A DNA stretch of 64,000 nt from Paralvinella palmiformis. Its lineage: Eukaryota > Annelida > Polychaeta > Terebellida > Alvinellidae. The translations under genes were made by a program, and so were the position numbers. The stretch is from assembly GCA_025642065.1 (NCBI GenBank), contig JAODUP010000161.1, positions 135,001 to 199,000 on the forward strand, read 5' to 3'. Positions 1-13,310 of this stretch are shown in pieces. Under the pieces are notes generated by a model that worked only from the letters and a program-made list of their open reading frames with translations, was not told the DNA's origin and searched no databases. The stretch's first letter is position 1; the number at the start of each line of letters is the position of its first letter.

Positions 1-459
1 ATAAGATATAGATTATTTATAACATATATGCGTTTGATTCAGTTAGTGGTAAGCTGTTCTAGATTAGTTGTTTGAACCCAGTTTGCTCTATTTGACTTTG
101 GTATACAGTGCACCTTAGGTTTTATTTGTCTATGTTGCCGTTAACATTATACAGGTACTGATACTACTCGATGAGAATTATTATACGTCTATGTTTGTGG
201 TATCAAAATATTTCGTGGATGGGTAGGGCATAGGATAAATAGCACCAAAATTGGTGTAGATTACATCATTATTAAGATAGAGTTAATTTCAGTCCCTATT
301 TTGTTATTAAAGATCTTATTTTCTATTTAATTTAATTCGTTTATTAACGTACCAAATAAAGGGGTGTTTATTTTAATAAGCCATTGTGTTTATGATAAGT
401 GGAGGTTGACTGACTTATTATTATATTATTATTAGAATCTCAATAACCAGCCCTGCTAG

Positions 460-507
<48 letters not shown>

Positions 508-1631
508 ATATATTAGTATAATAAATAATTAATTATCGGCTATCTAATACGTTACGATCCCTGCCAGTTGAAACATTCCTAACAAACCAAGCCTATTTGA
601 TACTATCTGGTAAATATGCTAACAATACTATCTTGTAACAATGATATAAAAATTATATAAATTTACCATAGTAACTGTCATAAACATGATGAATTGGCTG
701 ATGTTGTCAACGACACAGACCCGGAGTTTCCCGTTGGAACCGGAAGCATGGCTGAGTCGTTATGTTTCTAGCTAGACATTCATTCCATCACGGAGCTGGA
801 CATTTCGAGAAGATCATTTATTGATACTAGATCGTTTGCGTACTAATTTTGATTATTAGACGGATGGAGATAACAAACGAATGACTGTCGCACTCAATTC
901 GGGAACATTCCACGCGATATCCGCACGAAGAGAAATTGTTATCTGCAGTAAAGCGAGCAATTTTCTCAGCGGTGTATCGGCGTCTTCCAATGCCGTCCGA
1001 TCCAATTTTTCGTCGGTAATGACGTATCGCTCGTAAACCCACCTGCTTCAGCTGCAACATATAGAAAATGTTGGTCGATTGGATAACATTACTTTTCTCG
1101 TTTATATGGAATATTCTTAATCGGTTGGCTTATATCTATGATGTATTCCTACAGAAAGAGGGGTTGACGAGAATACCAGTACTTCCGTAGCACAACGAGG
1201 TAACCAAATAACGTAAACGCCAGTGAATCAAAAGCGGCATGTTTGTTGATTATGAAATAATTAATATTAGTACACTGCATCGTTAAACTACTAATGCTTC
1301 TAGAGTAGTAGAACTTTAAGACCATGGAATGCGAGTGTAGAGTAAGAACTCCTATTAGAATTGTGACGAAAAGTTTACATGGAAATCAGCTTGACCTTGA
1401 AGTAACTATTCAATCAGACCAAGTTATTGTCTGTTGTGTCAATAGATTCCTCTGTGATTTTGTTATAAGGTTAGGTGCATTCAATCAACTACCACATCAC
1501 AGGTTCCTTCATTGATAGAAGGATATTGCAGGGCAAAAATGGATAAATTTTGGATCCACGTACATAAACTGACCTAAGATGAGTCCTGAAGAGATCCTCA
1601 GATGATTTCTGTGTATCTGACTTTACACCTA
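1..1631. other. Intergenic, no gene seen
   Basis: AT-rich DNA with a (TA)n tract at 462-512. Short frames (827-1060, 1324-1515) have no splice, domain or composition support. Confidence 0.6.
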
Positions 1632-1647
1632 CTAGACTTGTCAAACG

Positions 1648-1819
1648 ATGATGATTGATGTTTTACGGCCACTTTTGTGCACATGATAGGCTAAATGGGC
1701 CGAGCGACCTCCAAAGGTAATGAAGCGAAGTCAAAGATGAAACAACCTTCAGATATTCCCACGCCGAGATTCGAATCTCCGTGGTCCAACACGCTACCGC
1801 TAGACCACAGAGGCGCCCC
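1648..1819 (-). mobile_element. tRNA-derived SINE, family A, full copy with target duplication
   Basis: The minus strand begins GGGCGCCTCTGTGGTCTAGC (A-box GGTCTAGCGGTAGCG), followed by the B-box GATTCGAATC about 30 nt later. A shared body (CTTCGCTTCATTACC, GGTCGCTCGGCCCATTTAG) ends TTTTACGG..CATCAATCATC. The 14-bp sequence CTAGACTTGTCAAA occurs on both sides (1632-1645 and 1820-1833), a perfect target-site duplication that proves retrotransposition. Confidence 0.9.
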
Positions 1820-1833
1820 CTAGACTTGTCAAA

Positions 1834-3011
1834 GAGTATCAAGATACTGGAATAAAGTCAATTATCAACCGAATTAATCCGTCGTTATCTATGGATGTTG
1901 TTCTTTGAATATCCGGTTAACGATGTTCTTCAAAACCACATTATTAACGTCTTATGAGCCAATGGGTTTAAAGAATACCACCACCACTCTATTTGTCATT
2001 TTGTTCAACTTATAAACGGATTGTTTGCATTTCCACTCGAAAATATTAACTGAATATTAATTTTGCTGAATAATGATTGGTTTGGTATTTAAGTCGTCAC
2101 AACACTGATATATATGAGAAACGGTTTTCGCTTTAATCAATTGATACAAGCTAAGGATAAGAACTACTGCTGTCTTCCTATCTGAGGACATGGTCAAGTG
2201 CTTGAATCGCCGAAATCCTATTTAGAACGACCTAATGACATCAGATATTGTATTTTTGACAATTAGTAAAAACTGTTCTCTTTTTGTGGAGAATTTCGGA
2301 TTTTGCTTGACTGTTATTTGGATATGAAGGTCTAAAATCTTCGAAATTCAGTTGTGAAAAAAATTGCGGATATTGTCAATTTGGCTTTATCGATGTTCAG
2401 AGTTAGCTTTTATCATTTTAGGAAGATCCGCTATCTAGAATTATTCCTGACAAGAGAAGCACTTTTTACAGTCATCAATTCATTTGCTACATCAAGTAAA
2501 GGTTAAATAAATTTTCTGTTATATGGCACGGCTTATTACAATATCAATCACCTGTAATGAATTTAGAATGGTGCAGCTCATAGAGTGGCAAATATTGGAA
2601 ACTACTTTCACATCAGCAAAATTCTTCAAATCATACATTAACTACTAGTGAGACATTCAAAATTTACTAATAACTTGTCAATTTGCCAGTGACATAGCGC
2701 ATGAATACCTGCATGAGCTCGAGTCCTTTATAAAGTAACTTCGAATCTCAGGTCATCCAGTCGAATACAAGAGTATTTCTTGTTCTCTTGAAATGCTGAA
2801 ACATATTTTTTAACTAATATTTCAAGCTAGTATCGATTGTTCGAGGAATTCAGTTGGAAATTTGAGTATACAGCGCCTTTTCAATGATTTGTGTTGGTGA
2901 GGACTGAGGACGCACTCCTAAACACACTTTGTCATTAAAGACATTTGATAGATTTAGGGAACTATGTTATACATCATTGGATATGAATGGTCGTAATACA
3001 GTTTTGGAAAT
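1834..3011. other. Intergenic, no gene seen
   Basis: Unique-looking AT-rich sequence between the SINE and the LINE 3' end. Nothing recognisable. Confidence 0.6.
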
Positions 3012-3378
3012 CGTAGCTATATTTCCATGCTTTCTCTAGCTCCCAAGTCCAGATGGTTCCGTTCATCTGGTTTTCACTTGTTGTCTGTTCCCGCGGTTAA
3101 GACTTATACTGGGACTCGCGCTTTTTCAGTTGCTCTCGCTACTCTTTACAGTTCACTCCCTGAACATGTTAAGTCATCAAATAGCATAGTTTCTTCCCAT
3201 CACCATTTGAAAACTCACCTTTTCAGACTCGCTTATCCTCCCTAAATTTCCGCTCCATCTGATCATTTGTTGATGAACTTTCCATTGTTCTTGAACTACG
3301 TGTTTGCTTAACCCATGTAGTAGGTGCGCCACTGAGCTCGATTCTCTTCCGGGATATTGGCGCAATAGACGTTTTGTA

Positions 3379-3424
<46 letters not shown>
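3012..3424 (+). mobile_element. LINE 3' end with (ATT)n tail
   Basis: The frame at 3027-3245 encodes the typical C-terminus of a non-LTR retrotransposon polyprotein (VPAVKTYTGTRAFSVAL...LYSSLPEHVKSS...LKTHLFRLAYPP). It is followed by a 3' UTR with GAGCTCGATTC and GATATTGGCGCAATAGACG, then an (ATT)n tail of about 47 bp (3378-3424). The element is 5'-truncated. The tail sequence matches that at 32090-32163, so both belong to one family. Confidence 0.8.
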
Positions 3425-3425
<1 letters not shown>

Positions 3426-3977
3426 TGAATGAATGGTAACAAATGTTGGTCCATCTCTGAACAGACACTGTTTCATTTACAGGTTAGAAATAAGTATTTG
3501 CAAAATGGAAATATTGCATTTATCGATTTCAGTGTACGTCATAAATAGTATTAAATTCATATAGCAACGTATTGTTTGACACGATAAAGATATTGAGTGC
3601 ACCTATGTGTTTGAAGTGGTGCGCATGTCTGTGTGTGTTTGCGTGTGTGTGTGTGTGGGGGGGTGCGTATGAGCATTCGGACTGTTGTGATGGCATATCT
3701 TTTAGACGGTGACCTTAGAGCAACAGCAACGATTGATCAATAATAAACAGAACGTCTGACGGTTTTCTGTCTTTATTTCGTAATCCCTCTTTTGGGGACA
3801 AAATCGAAGAAAAAGAGCATACTTCATGATATACCGCGAAAATCACAGATTTTAATAAAATACAGCATACTGCATCAGTGATAAAATACGTCCGGGAATT
3901 CTCTACTGACAAGTGACACACTACGGCACCCAATTGTATTAGACGTCTATGTACAGTAATGTCATCACACAAATTAG

Positions 3978-3980
<3 letters not shown>

Positions 3981-4062
<82 letters not shown>
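3981..4062. repeat. (TA)n tract, about 82 bp
   Basis: Uninterrupted TA dinucleotide run. It is the second longest perfect TA run in the window. Confidence 0.95.
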
Positions 4063-4064
<2 letters not shown>

Positions 4065-5296
4065 CCTTAGTTCAAATCTTATTCTATAGCATCAGCGCCA
4101 TATGATTACTCTTCCACATAGAATATGAGATCATATATTTACGCAATATTTAATTCGCAGTACATAAATTGTTAACACATAGCACAATATTTCTACATAC
4201 AACACAACGCACCAGAAAACAACATGTTTACAAATTGTATGTACTCATCATGTTCACAAGCCGTACGATATGTTTGTCCATAACATCGCATATACAAACG
4301 TCAACTTAGCACAGTACATATAAACCTTTCGCATAGCATAGTACGTGTTTGCTTACCGAGAACACAGTTGTTGGTTTGCGCATAATGCAGTATATGTTCA
4401 CTAGAAGTGATATGTTGTGTTATCATAAACATTCAACCAGCTGCCATATACCATACATTTATCATGTTATCCTAAAACCCACTCTGCTGCCAACCAATAT
4501 ACATCTACGTCTCTTGTAGTACTGTCTTTATACAACTATGTCTCACCTGTGTAAAGCTAGAAACACATATCAAATTACTTGTTGGCACCAGTACGAAGTT
4601 TTTATAGTGTTAAATAACACACACACTCACACACACACACACACATACACACACACACACACACAATAAAACGAGATGTCTGTCGCCAGGTGGATAATAG
4701 TTACCTGTTCTAGTTAACATCTATCTGATACTGTAACATCTGAATGACATAAATAACATTTGACTGATGCCGATAACATCTGGTTTGGTCAGACAAAACC
4801 CGAAATCCGAGCTAATTACCACCCCGATAATGGCGACCCCGGGAACAATTGATTGTACGAAATGATAGAACACATCCGAACCTAATGAACTCGACTTGTG
4901 CCAACTGATTAGTGTTGGCATTTCTCAATTACGGTATCTCTAACTATCAAGGAGTCACCGAGTGCAGCCGTGTTAACCGCAGATCATCGTAACTGTTTGT
5001 AACTGTTACCTGCGGTTAGGTACCTGGATTAGGTATGTTATCGTAGCTGACTAATTTTTGGCACCTACAGGGTGTCCGCAAAGACTCAGACTGATAGCCA
5101 CAAAACATGTTCTACACGTTTCGCACTTAATTAGAGTGCGCTTTGTAAATGTGGGTCGTGGTGGCTATGTGGTAATGTTTTAGCTAGAAAGAAAGAAATA
5201 CTTGATTCGAAGACACCAATCGGATATTGATAACGTAACGCCTCTTAGGCGGAGTATCAGTCGTTTGTCCACTTATTATTATTATTATTATTATTA

Positions 5297-5494
5297 TTGA
5301 TTGATTGATTAATTGACGATTGGTGTTTTACGGCCACTCTTGTGCATATGGTAGGCTAATTGGACCGAGCGACATGTAAAGGTAATGAAGCGAAGTCAAA
5401 GATGAAACATCATTCAGATATGCCCACGTCGAGATTCGAACTCAGGTGGTGGTGATCTGTGATCCAACACGCTACCGTTAGAACACGGAGTCGC
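5297..5494 (-). mobile_element. tRNA-derived SINE, family A
   Basis: This is the same body and tRNA-like head as the copy at 1648: CGACTCCGTG head, GGTAGCGTGTTGG A-box, GAGTTCGAATC B-box, then the GGTC(GCTCGGTCC)AATTAG core. Its 3' tail is a TGAT-type simple repeat (5299-5312). An insert of about 10 nt in the head relative to the 1648 copy is shared with the copies at 32448 and 45967. Confidence 0.85.
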
Positions 5495-6003
5495 AATATT
5501 ATTATTATTATTACTACTACTATTATTACTAGTAGTAGTATACCTCTACTACTACTTTTACTACTATTAGTACGTGATCTAACTGTTGGACTGTTGGACC
5601 AAGACACCTGAGTTATGCCTCAATGATGTCTTATATTTCACTTCGCCGTATTACCTTTAGACGTTGCTTGGACCTTGTGTATAAACGTAGAGGTAAAACA
5701 GTAATATTTTACTGTTCTTCCTATTACTGTTACTACCACTAATAGTAATAATCACATCAGAACCAGTATATACAAAATTCTAACATTCATAAATAATTTA
5801 TTATTTATCTTAAAATATTAAAATATAGAGGCTATGATGTCATATGTAGATAACAGAGTTCAACAGGTGTGTCTTAATAATGATATAATTCATCAAATGG
5901 TAGCTGGTGATTTAATTCATCGATCTTATATATAGCATTGATTTTTAACAGGATGATTGATATTATTGGTGATTGAGAGATGGCATTCTTACATATATTA
6001 CCA

Positions 6004-6037
<34 letters not shown>

Positions 6038-7959
6038 ATGTGTGTGTGTGCGCGTGTGCGCGCGCGCGCCTGTGTGTCCACTGGCAGACATATATCCAAC
6101 ATATAATACCACATATCCACCGTTTGTCGACCACCAAAGATGGCCAACCTGTGTTAATTATAACACAATGAGCATAACGTGTTGAGCGAAGGGCCTCAAT
6201 CAATAACACAGGTGTCTATATTTGGATATAAATAAACTAGTCCAGGTTTACGATGCTGGCGCCTATACGCCATTGTTACCTGTAGGTCTGAACTAACAAC
6301 GAAACGAGCGAACACTACGTGGCCACGATGTCAAAAATCTCTACCAAACACGTCTCAGCAAAAGAACAATTTATAAAATAGAAAAATCTATATTATAGTG
6401 AAGGCAGATTTCATGGATAGACCGAACAGAATTTGCTAGCCGCATTCGCATAGAATTATTTATTAGAAAAAAATAAATAGAAAAATTTGCTCGAATGAGG
6501 TCCCCCCTCCCCATCCTAAAAGAAGAAATGGTTGGGTGTTTTATTGTTACGAGAATAAATTCCGTACTTTAATCTTCACCTAATATTGTGTCTGAAAGAT
6601 GAAATGAGCAAATTTGATTTAGGTCTAGAATGTTTACCTGTTTCGCAACAACCACAGATTTAAAATATCACTATTACGAGTATATATTTAGCATAGAAGT
6701 ATAACATTTCTTGAGAAAGTAGAGTACAATTTATCAGCTCACCTAGAAACCTGGTTTGATATGTGTGAAATTTCTCTCAACGTCATAATTGATTACCTAT
6801 AATTACGTTAATTAAAACAACACAGCTGCCAGCAAACAGTTTGTGACACCATTGCACAGTAATACTAGCGGTAAGATTATAAAATATGAATATGCAAATT
6901 AATCGTTAATTACACACCTAATTATAGTCCATCCGCTGGCGTACAATACTCGATTTTCAGTACGTAATGGCGAAACAGTGTGACGTCATGACGTAGGTAG
7001 ACAGACGGGGATGGTGATGTCAAAACACGCCCAAAGTGAAACTGACGTCAACAGTGAAATGCCGATCGGTCACTGTGGAATGGCTGGTGTTACGGTGATC
7101 ACGTATCAATATTGCGTCATGACCGGAAACACAGACTCCATCTATAGCCAGAAGAGTGTAGGGGTTGTTACGTAAACAGTTCCGATGTTTGTGATTCGGA
7201 CTATTGTTCGTTATTCTGCGTCCGATTTTAGCTTCCGTTTCCGTTGTATATCCCGGTGTCACCGGATTGGTCAGTCAAACATATTCCGGATAATGTCGTA
7301 AATCCTTCCCGCCTACCGTACGGTAGAAGTCAATAAATGCTACCCGGACAACATTTCGGATTAGCTAGTAAATACTACTGGTGCGTTACCTAGGATCAAT
7401 CCCAAATCATGTTTGTTCCACCGTTGTCGAATTCAGACAGCCAAAATGCGGAGAATGAACATTCCGCAATGAGATGTCACGATTTCGACGATTCTTTGTC
7501 CTAATCGTCCGGATCACCCGGGGTCCCAATCCAGACATAACGCATACGTGTACGTCGAGACAAAACAGATAGGAAATCCTGTGGGAAAGCCAGTAAGGAT
7601 CAGACACCAGATTCTGCTGGTATGCCATTCTGGAATACACTCCAGATTCTGACCGTGCACCATCGGGATTCAATCAAGAGATATTTCAAGCACACTATTT
7701 ACTTGTATGAAAGCATCCTTAATAGGGAGTACAAATAATGACATATTTTTACCATGCTATATTCAGTTATACGACTATATATTAGAATGAAATTAGTATG
7801 ACGTCACTCCATAACATAATTAGCGCGACTGATATTTTCACTCACACATATTCCCAAAATACGGAAATGTGCCTCTTCATCGTGGGGGAGCCGTTTTCTT
7901 TGTACTCCTAATGTACAATACGTGGAAATACACCAGAGCGTACATCAAACATAGGATTC

Positions 7960-8740
7960 CCGTATTCGGTGCTATCGTTCCGGATTGGACGTCAGACGCC
8001 GAATCCGGTGTCCTCGAGGGCGAAGCTCAGCCCGCCAAAGTGTCCGGAATCGGCGTCGTGAAAGAGGAATCCCTGGTCGCGGTCGGTGTCCGTCTTCGTA
8101 TGAGCTTCGGCCTTCATAAATAGCCCGCAAAGCGTGAAGATGACGCCGACAAAAACGAGGCCACTGAGGATGACGATGACAGCTGTCGAGTACTCGTTCT
8201 GGGTGACGTACAACTTCCGGTCGATCATCAGGTCAGCCTCCGACGTCGGGGTGCTGTTCATCGGCGCAATAGACATCATCTAGCACTTCCGCTCGCGCGC
8301 TCGACTTAATCCATCGGTTGCGCGGCGGCGGTCACGTGACACGATCGTCGGCTAGTCTGTTCGCACGTCGTATGGGCGATAATCTGGTGTCGTCCCAATA
8401 CTCGTGGCATATTCACGGCAATATCTCGGCAAACTGAAACGAAAAGCGAGCAGCCAAATTAGTGTCGATGTTCTGGTGTGTGTGTGTGTGTGTGGGTTCA
8501 GACTGTCGCCCTTGTTATGCGTTTTTTCCACTGCAAGCGATGCGAAGGCGCAGCTGTTGTTGTTATTGTCAGCTGTGGCCAGCTGTCGCCGTGGAATTTT
8601 TAGAGTGCAGGAAGTGCCGCCATTGTTCTGGGCGGTTGCACTGCATTCTGAAATGGAACACGGAAATCGATGTTTACGTCGATAAAGCCAGTTTTAAGCC
8701 CGCCGTGATGGGCTCGGCATTCCCATCATCACGTGCCCAT
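7960..8740. promoter_or_regulatory. CpG-rich island around the small membrane gene
   Basis: CpG dinucleotides are dense here (for example 8285-8370 with CGCGCGCTCG and GCGCGGCGGCGG), while flanking DNA is AT-rich with few CpGs. A GGTCACGTGAC motif (8329-8339) contains a CACGTG E-box about 50 nt upstream of the minus-strand start. This looks like a promoter, possibly bidirectional, because CpG density continues past 8500. No plus-strand gene could be recognised next to it. Confidence 0.5.
7992..8279 (-). CDS. Small single-pass membrane protein, 95 residues, unrecognised
   Basis: This is an intact frame with an in-frame TAG immediately before the two adjacent ATGs, so the start is fixed at 8279 or 8276. 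The N-terminal half is hydrophilic with an NST glycosylation sequon (residues 8-10). One hydrophobic helix runs from about 30 to 53 (STAVIVILSGLVFVGVIFTL and onward). An acidic, Asp/His-containing tail of about 40 residues follows. The codons are GC-rich (GTC, ATC, CTC, GAC), unlike the AT-rich surroundings. The sequence lies in a CpG-rich patch that continues upstream, as expected for a promoter-proximal gene. A type I-like topology, N-terminus outside, is inferred from the sequon. I see no signal peptide, no known motif and no AATAAA within 300 nt downstream, so an additional exon cannot be excluded. I do not recognise the family. Confidence 0.6.
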   Translation of the reverse strand: MMSIAPMNSTPTSEADLMIDRKLYVTQNEYSTAVIVILSGLVFVGVIFTLCGLFMKAEAHTKTDTDRDQGFLFHDADSGHFGGLSFALEDTGFGV

Positions 8741-9333
8741 TACGTCACGTGCTTAATACCATCCAATCATATCACAATACCCACATGATTCGCGGTACGT
8801 GATCGGAAATGTTACTCTAATTATGCACTCGCATTCTTAACAGTGATGCCCGGATGTAAGTCATACGCAGGTGTACCATGGCGGAGATGCAGTGGCTAGG
8901 CTGGTAACAAGACGATTACGATCGTTAATCAAAACCGATCGATTTTCTGATAGAAAAGCTGGCCTTATTCCACGAAATGGCGGATTATTAACAAAACTCT
9001 GAACCCACATCCCCCAAGCTCAAACTTATCTGTTTACAGATAACCATGACAACGGCGCAACTTCATCATATCAGATTCGTATGAGGTCACAAATGCGATA
9101 ATTGTCGAAACAAATCTCCTAATCTGAGTGCTAAACCTTCATCCAGTATGCAAATACAGGTAGGCACGAACTCGTTACGTCATCAACACCCGCGTTCTAC
9201 CTTCAGCTGTTGACGACACATTGTAAACATGGCTACGGTTTGACCTTGTGCCTGATTGTAAATTGTTGACGAGTTCTTTGTTTCGTTTGCTACGCTCTCA
9301 TCTTATCATATTTACCCAATTATCGTCGTGGTA

Positions 9334-9412
9334 TTCCATTATCCGTACACTTAGTCCATTATCGCCATACTTACCCCATTACCGCCATATAAACCCATTA
9401 TCGCCATAGTCA
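9334..9412. repeat. Degenerate CCATTATCGCCATA repeat
   Basis: About four imperfect units of CCCATTATCGCCATA with variable spacers lie between 9334 and 9412. The array is too diverged for a strict period. Confidence 0.5.
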
Positions 9413-9843
9413 TCCCTTGCCAAGCGCATTTCACAATCTGTATCCATTACACACGCCTGTAACTGACTAAATTATTGATGTTGACTTTGGTAGGTAGGCA
9501 CACAAACAAACAAACAAACAAACAAACAAACAAACGTAAGCAGCCACCAGTTATAAGACACACAGACACGCAAGCACAGAGTTCGATTTAACATGCTTGC
9601 TTACCATATATTGCCCGGTTTAGGAATTTCGGGTAAACCTTGTTCATGTAAATGGGCTTCGACCTGTCCATGTTAATGGTTTCGTTTATCCTTTAAAGGA
9701 TGTTAGTTAGGCGTATTTCGGTCTTACCTGGCAACAGATTAGTTTTCATTATAGAGGCCAAACGGAAAGGACCTTTTCACTTGGGTAACAAATCTAAACG
9801 ACAGGTGACGGCACGGCGTGACAACAAAACCTTAATAAATGTT

Positions 9844-9902
<59 letters not shown>

Positions 9903-10283
9903 TGGTGGGAGCGAGCCACTTTTAGTCTTTATATTAACGTGTTAGCATGCAATGTTCAGCTTGAATTGGTGTTTGTTTTAATGAAGGTGCCTGTATTTCG
10001 TTCATCTGTTCCCGAAAAAGTACCCGGCGTTGATAGTAAACCAGTCGTAACCAGCTGTACTACTCATTAAGGAAGACATAACGTTTCGTTGATATACAGG
10101 CCAATGATATAGAACTCAGTATGGATTATATGATGCCAATATAGAGTGGTGACTCTCTAATGTGCTTACTTTTATTCTGACTGGCCACTTCATTAACGAG
10201 ACTAAGAAACACATTGTCATTAATGGCAATAGCTTTATGGTTGGGTTTAACTTGAAAATAGTTAGACTGCATGAAAATTGGGT

Positions 10284-10285
<2 letters not shown>

Positions 10286-10343
<58 letters not shown>

Positions 10344-10378
10344 TTACATAGATAGATTGATAGGTAGTAGATAGATAG

Positions 10379-10475
<97 letters not shown>

Positions 10476-10499
10476 TAAATAGATGAAAGAGAGAGGGAA

Positions 10500-10545
<46 letters not shown>
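10286..10545. repeat. Compound (TA)n, (TA)n and (GA)n block
   Basis: TA 10286-10336, a GATA-like spacer, TA 10380-10451, then GA 10452-10474 and 10506-10545. This is the longest microsatellite cluster in the first third of the window. Confidence 0.95.
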
Positions 10546-10552
<7 letters not shown>

Positions 10553-11944
10553 TAGGAGGTCCAAACAGATAAACAGACTGATCACAGACACAAATTTTAC
10601 AACACCGGAATAAATATTTAACAAATTTCATATCACATCTCTGCTAACTTCGCAAAATAAATCGCCATTCACCTAAAGCTGATATTTAAGCCAACTTGGC
10701 TTAGACAAATATTAAATGAGAGATTTAAACTTAACATGCTACGTATATCTAGACATTGGGATAGCGTTTTTTTTCCATATAGACCACACAGGAAACCTTA
10801 TATAAATACTAACATAATGAAAACAGCCTTGAGCACTTCTACTGTTCACCTTTCAAAATAAGTCCGAATTTGCAGGTCCACTACTGCAGCTTAACGTCCT
10901 GACCTATCTTCCTGAATTGAAATAATAGTTTAAGCAACCAACAGCCTGTGGATACATTACGGTGGATCATATGCCTTAGAGTTAATACTACAGTACTTTC
11001 ATTTTAGATCCAAGGATTTTTATAGTACATTTGCACGCCCACCTAGTCTAGGATTTGCTTTGTAGACCTCCTATTCCAGACATAGAAATATCTGCTTTCT
11101 AGGATAACCGATATATAAAGTCCTTAAGTTGGAGATATTACTTTGTGGACCTAAGAACGTGGGCCTAATAATACATCTGCTATCATGCCGACGACACTGT
11201 ATACCTTTGTGTAATCGTTATTCTGTGTATGTTATATATTCATGCCTCTAACATTGTAAATCTGTACTATATGTGTATCCACTGCAAACCTTTTGGCACT
11301 TCGAGAAAGCGTACTTACCCGCAAATAATGTTCTATATATTACACAAAACCTATTCAAAACCTATCCACTTCGTGTCCCTTTCATCTGATCTCCAGTAAT
11401 AGCTTATACTAGTTATTGCCAGTTAATGACAGGGCAGATGCTACTCCCGGAACCCGAAACCAGGAAAGCTAAAACCGAAACCGGAAGGCAGCACGTGACT
11501 GATGGCAGCTGACGAGCAGGCTTCGTACTAGTATTGTTACAATCATGGCAGCTGTTCCTGGCTAACTAAATATATGGATGTATCAAATGATCACAACTGG
11601 ATGACGTCTGGATAACTTCATCACGAATAGGATTTTCAGAATCTATCAGAGCGGCTGATATTGACGTCTTAGGTGCGTAGTAACGGCGACGAATGACGTT
11701 GTTGTCGAAACATGACATAATCAGCTCTCATTAGGGATCGTATGACGTAGACTACTGACCTTTAATGGATTGGTGTTTGAGCTCTGACTCAGAGAGTGTT
11801 CATCAGGTAACGGATGTGACATCATTTGAAGCTTATACAGATACTGGTCTAACGTTCACTCCCAGTTGAAGTTCGCTTATCTGCCTAACATGGCCATCAT
11901 GCATAACTACCTGTCTCCATGATTATTATGTCTATAAATCTCTG

Positions 11945-11994
<50 letters not shown>

Positions 11995-12366
11995 CTGATT
12001 TATTTATCATTTTCACGCCTAAGATAAACATGTTTACCTGTTAATAATTTGACCCATCCATTTCCACACGTCGTTCACGTTTTTATCAAACAGCTAGATA
12101 TAACCTTATAGATCGTCTTCTAACAAGGACAATAATTGATAAACAGTTAGTGAGTTGGTATTTGTGTTGGTGAGTGTGCGCGTTTATGTTTGTATGTGTT
12201 TGTGTGTGTGTGTGTTTTAGTAGTGTAGAATAAGGCAGTGGCACTGGCACAGATAATCTAGAACACCGAATTCATTCCACTGGACGACTTATCCGGGAAA
12301 TAGTTGAAAATAAACAGCTTTTCGTGTTGAGACACGTATATTGTCTCACCCACTAACTCACTCTCT

Positions 12367-12441
12367 AACTGATTCACTAACTGACTGACTGACTGGCTGA
12401 CTGACTGACTGACCGACCGACCGACTGACCAACCGACTGAC

Positions 12442-12478
<37 letters not shown>
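12367..12478. repeat. (CTGA)n/(CCGA)n-(GT)n microsatellite
   Basis: ACTG tetranucleotides, a CCGA variant patch at 12411-12424, then GT to 12478. A similar CTGA run is at 24296-24341. Confidence 0.95.
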
Positions 12479-12480
<2 letters not shown>

Positions 12481-12653
12481 ATGCGTAGCTATGTAAGTGT
12501 GGTTATTCATTCATTCATTTTTTTCATCCATCTGTCACTCTATCTGTGTCTCTAATTATATTGCCATTTGTTCGTACAACGGCTTAATTTGCTCCAGTTG
12601 ATTAAAATATGATAATATAGTATATGTCACAAACATTATGACCTTTTGACCTA

Positions 12654-12708
<55 letters not shown>

Positions 12709-12888
12709 AAGCGAATATAGTGGATTGATTCAATCTATTTACAAATCACACCTGAGAACGCATAAACAAATTTCCCAAAGAAGGTAACACAACGCATAAT
12801 TACCCTAAATATTTTTGTAATACAATTATAAAGCCAAATCATTGTCATTAAATAGAAGATTTCTCTCCTCCCCCTCTATTTCCGATTG

Positions 12889-12932
12889 GCTAAATATTAG
12901 TTAAATATTAGTTAAATATTAGTTAAATATTA
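12889..12932. repeat. 11-bp minisatellite TTAAATATTAG, about 4 units
   Basis: TAAATATTAG units separated by T follow each other with an 11-bp period in AT-rich intergenic DNA. Confidence 0.8.
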
Positions 12933-13310
12933 GAATTCAACCATCTGAAGTCCTTAATTTGATATACGGACCTGGTTACTAGACAACTACTAGTTGCTAC
13001 GGCAACGGGGAATACCAATATCGGTTTCTAGTTGACTGTAAAATAAGAGAATTTATTTCACTTAGCGAGAAACATGAAAACAACAGATTACAATGATTTC
13101 TAATCCAGTTAAAAAAAAACGAATTACGAGTACAATAAGGTGATAGGCAGTTCAGTCCGAGTAATTGGTGGCCGATTATTCCGAATTCTGAATTTCGCTT
13201 ACAGCGTATCTTTGGTTCCGAACTAATCGGTCTACTGATTGATGAAAGGGATGGTTGATAGTATGGACTCGCACTGATTAAGGTGTGTATTGTATACACT
13301 TGTGTAATTC

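Larger units (their letters stand above)
3425..7959. other. Intergenic with microsatellites and one SINE
   Basis: Holds (TA)n 3981-4062, (CA)n 4617-4664, the SINE at 5297-5494, short ATT tracts near 5280 and 5500, and (TA)n/(TG)n/(CG)n 6005-6069. 7000-7700 is less AT-rich with several CCGGAT words, but no gene was recognised. Confidence 0.6.
8741..13310. other. Intergenic, microsatellite-rich
   Basis: Holds (CAAA)n 9502-9535, (TA)n-(TG)n 9845-9902, the block at 10286-10545, (TA)n 11947-11992, (CTGA)n-(GT)n 12367-12478 and (TA)n 12655-12706. No coding sequence was recognised. Confidence 0.6.

Noticed and set aside
3177..3476. Ile- or Asn-repeat frames on the minus strand
   Set aside because: Translation of the (ATT)n tail of the LINE 3' end.
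10344..10631. Frames of alternating Tyr-Ile, Leu-Ser or Thr-His (also at 5874, 14622, 20308, 36508, 43432, 46317, 60344 and others)
   Set aside because: They are translations of (TA)n, (GA)n, (CA)n or (GATA)n microsatellites, open in every frame, with no protein evidence.
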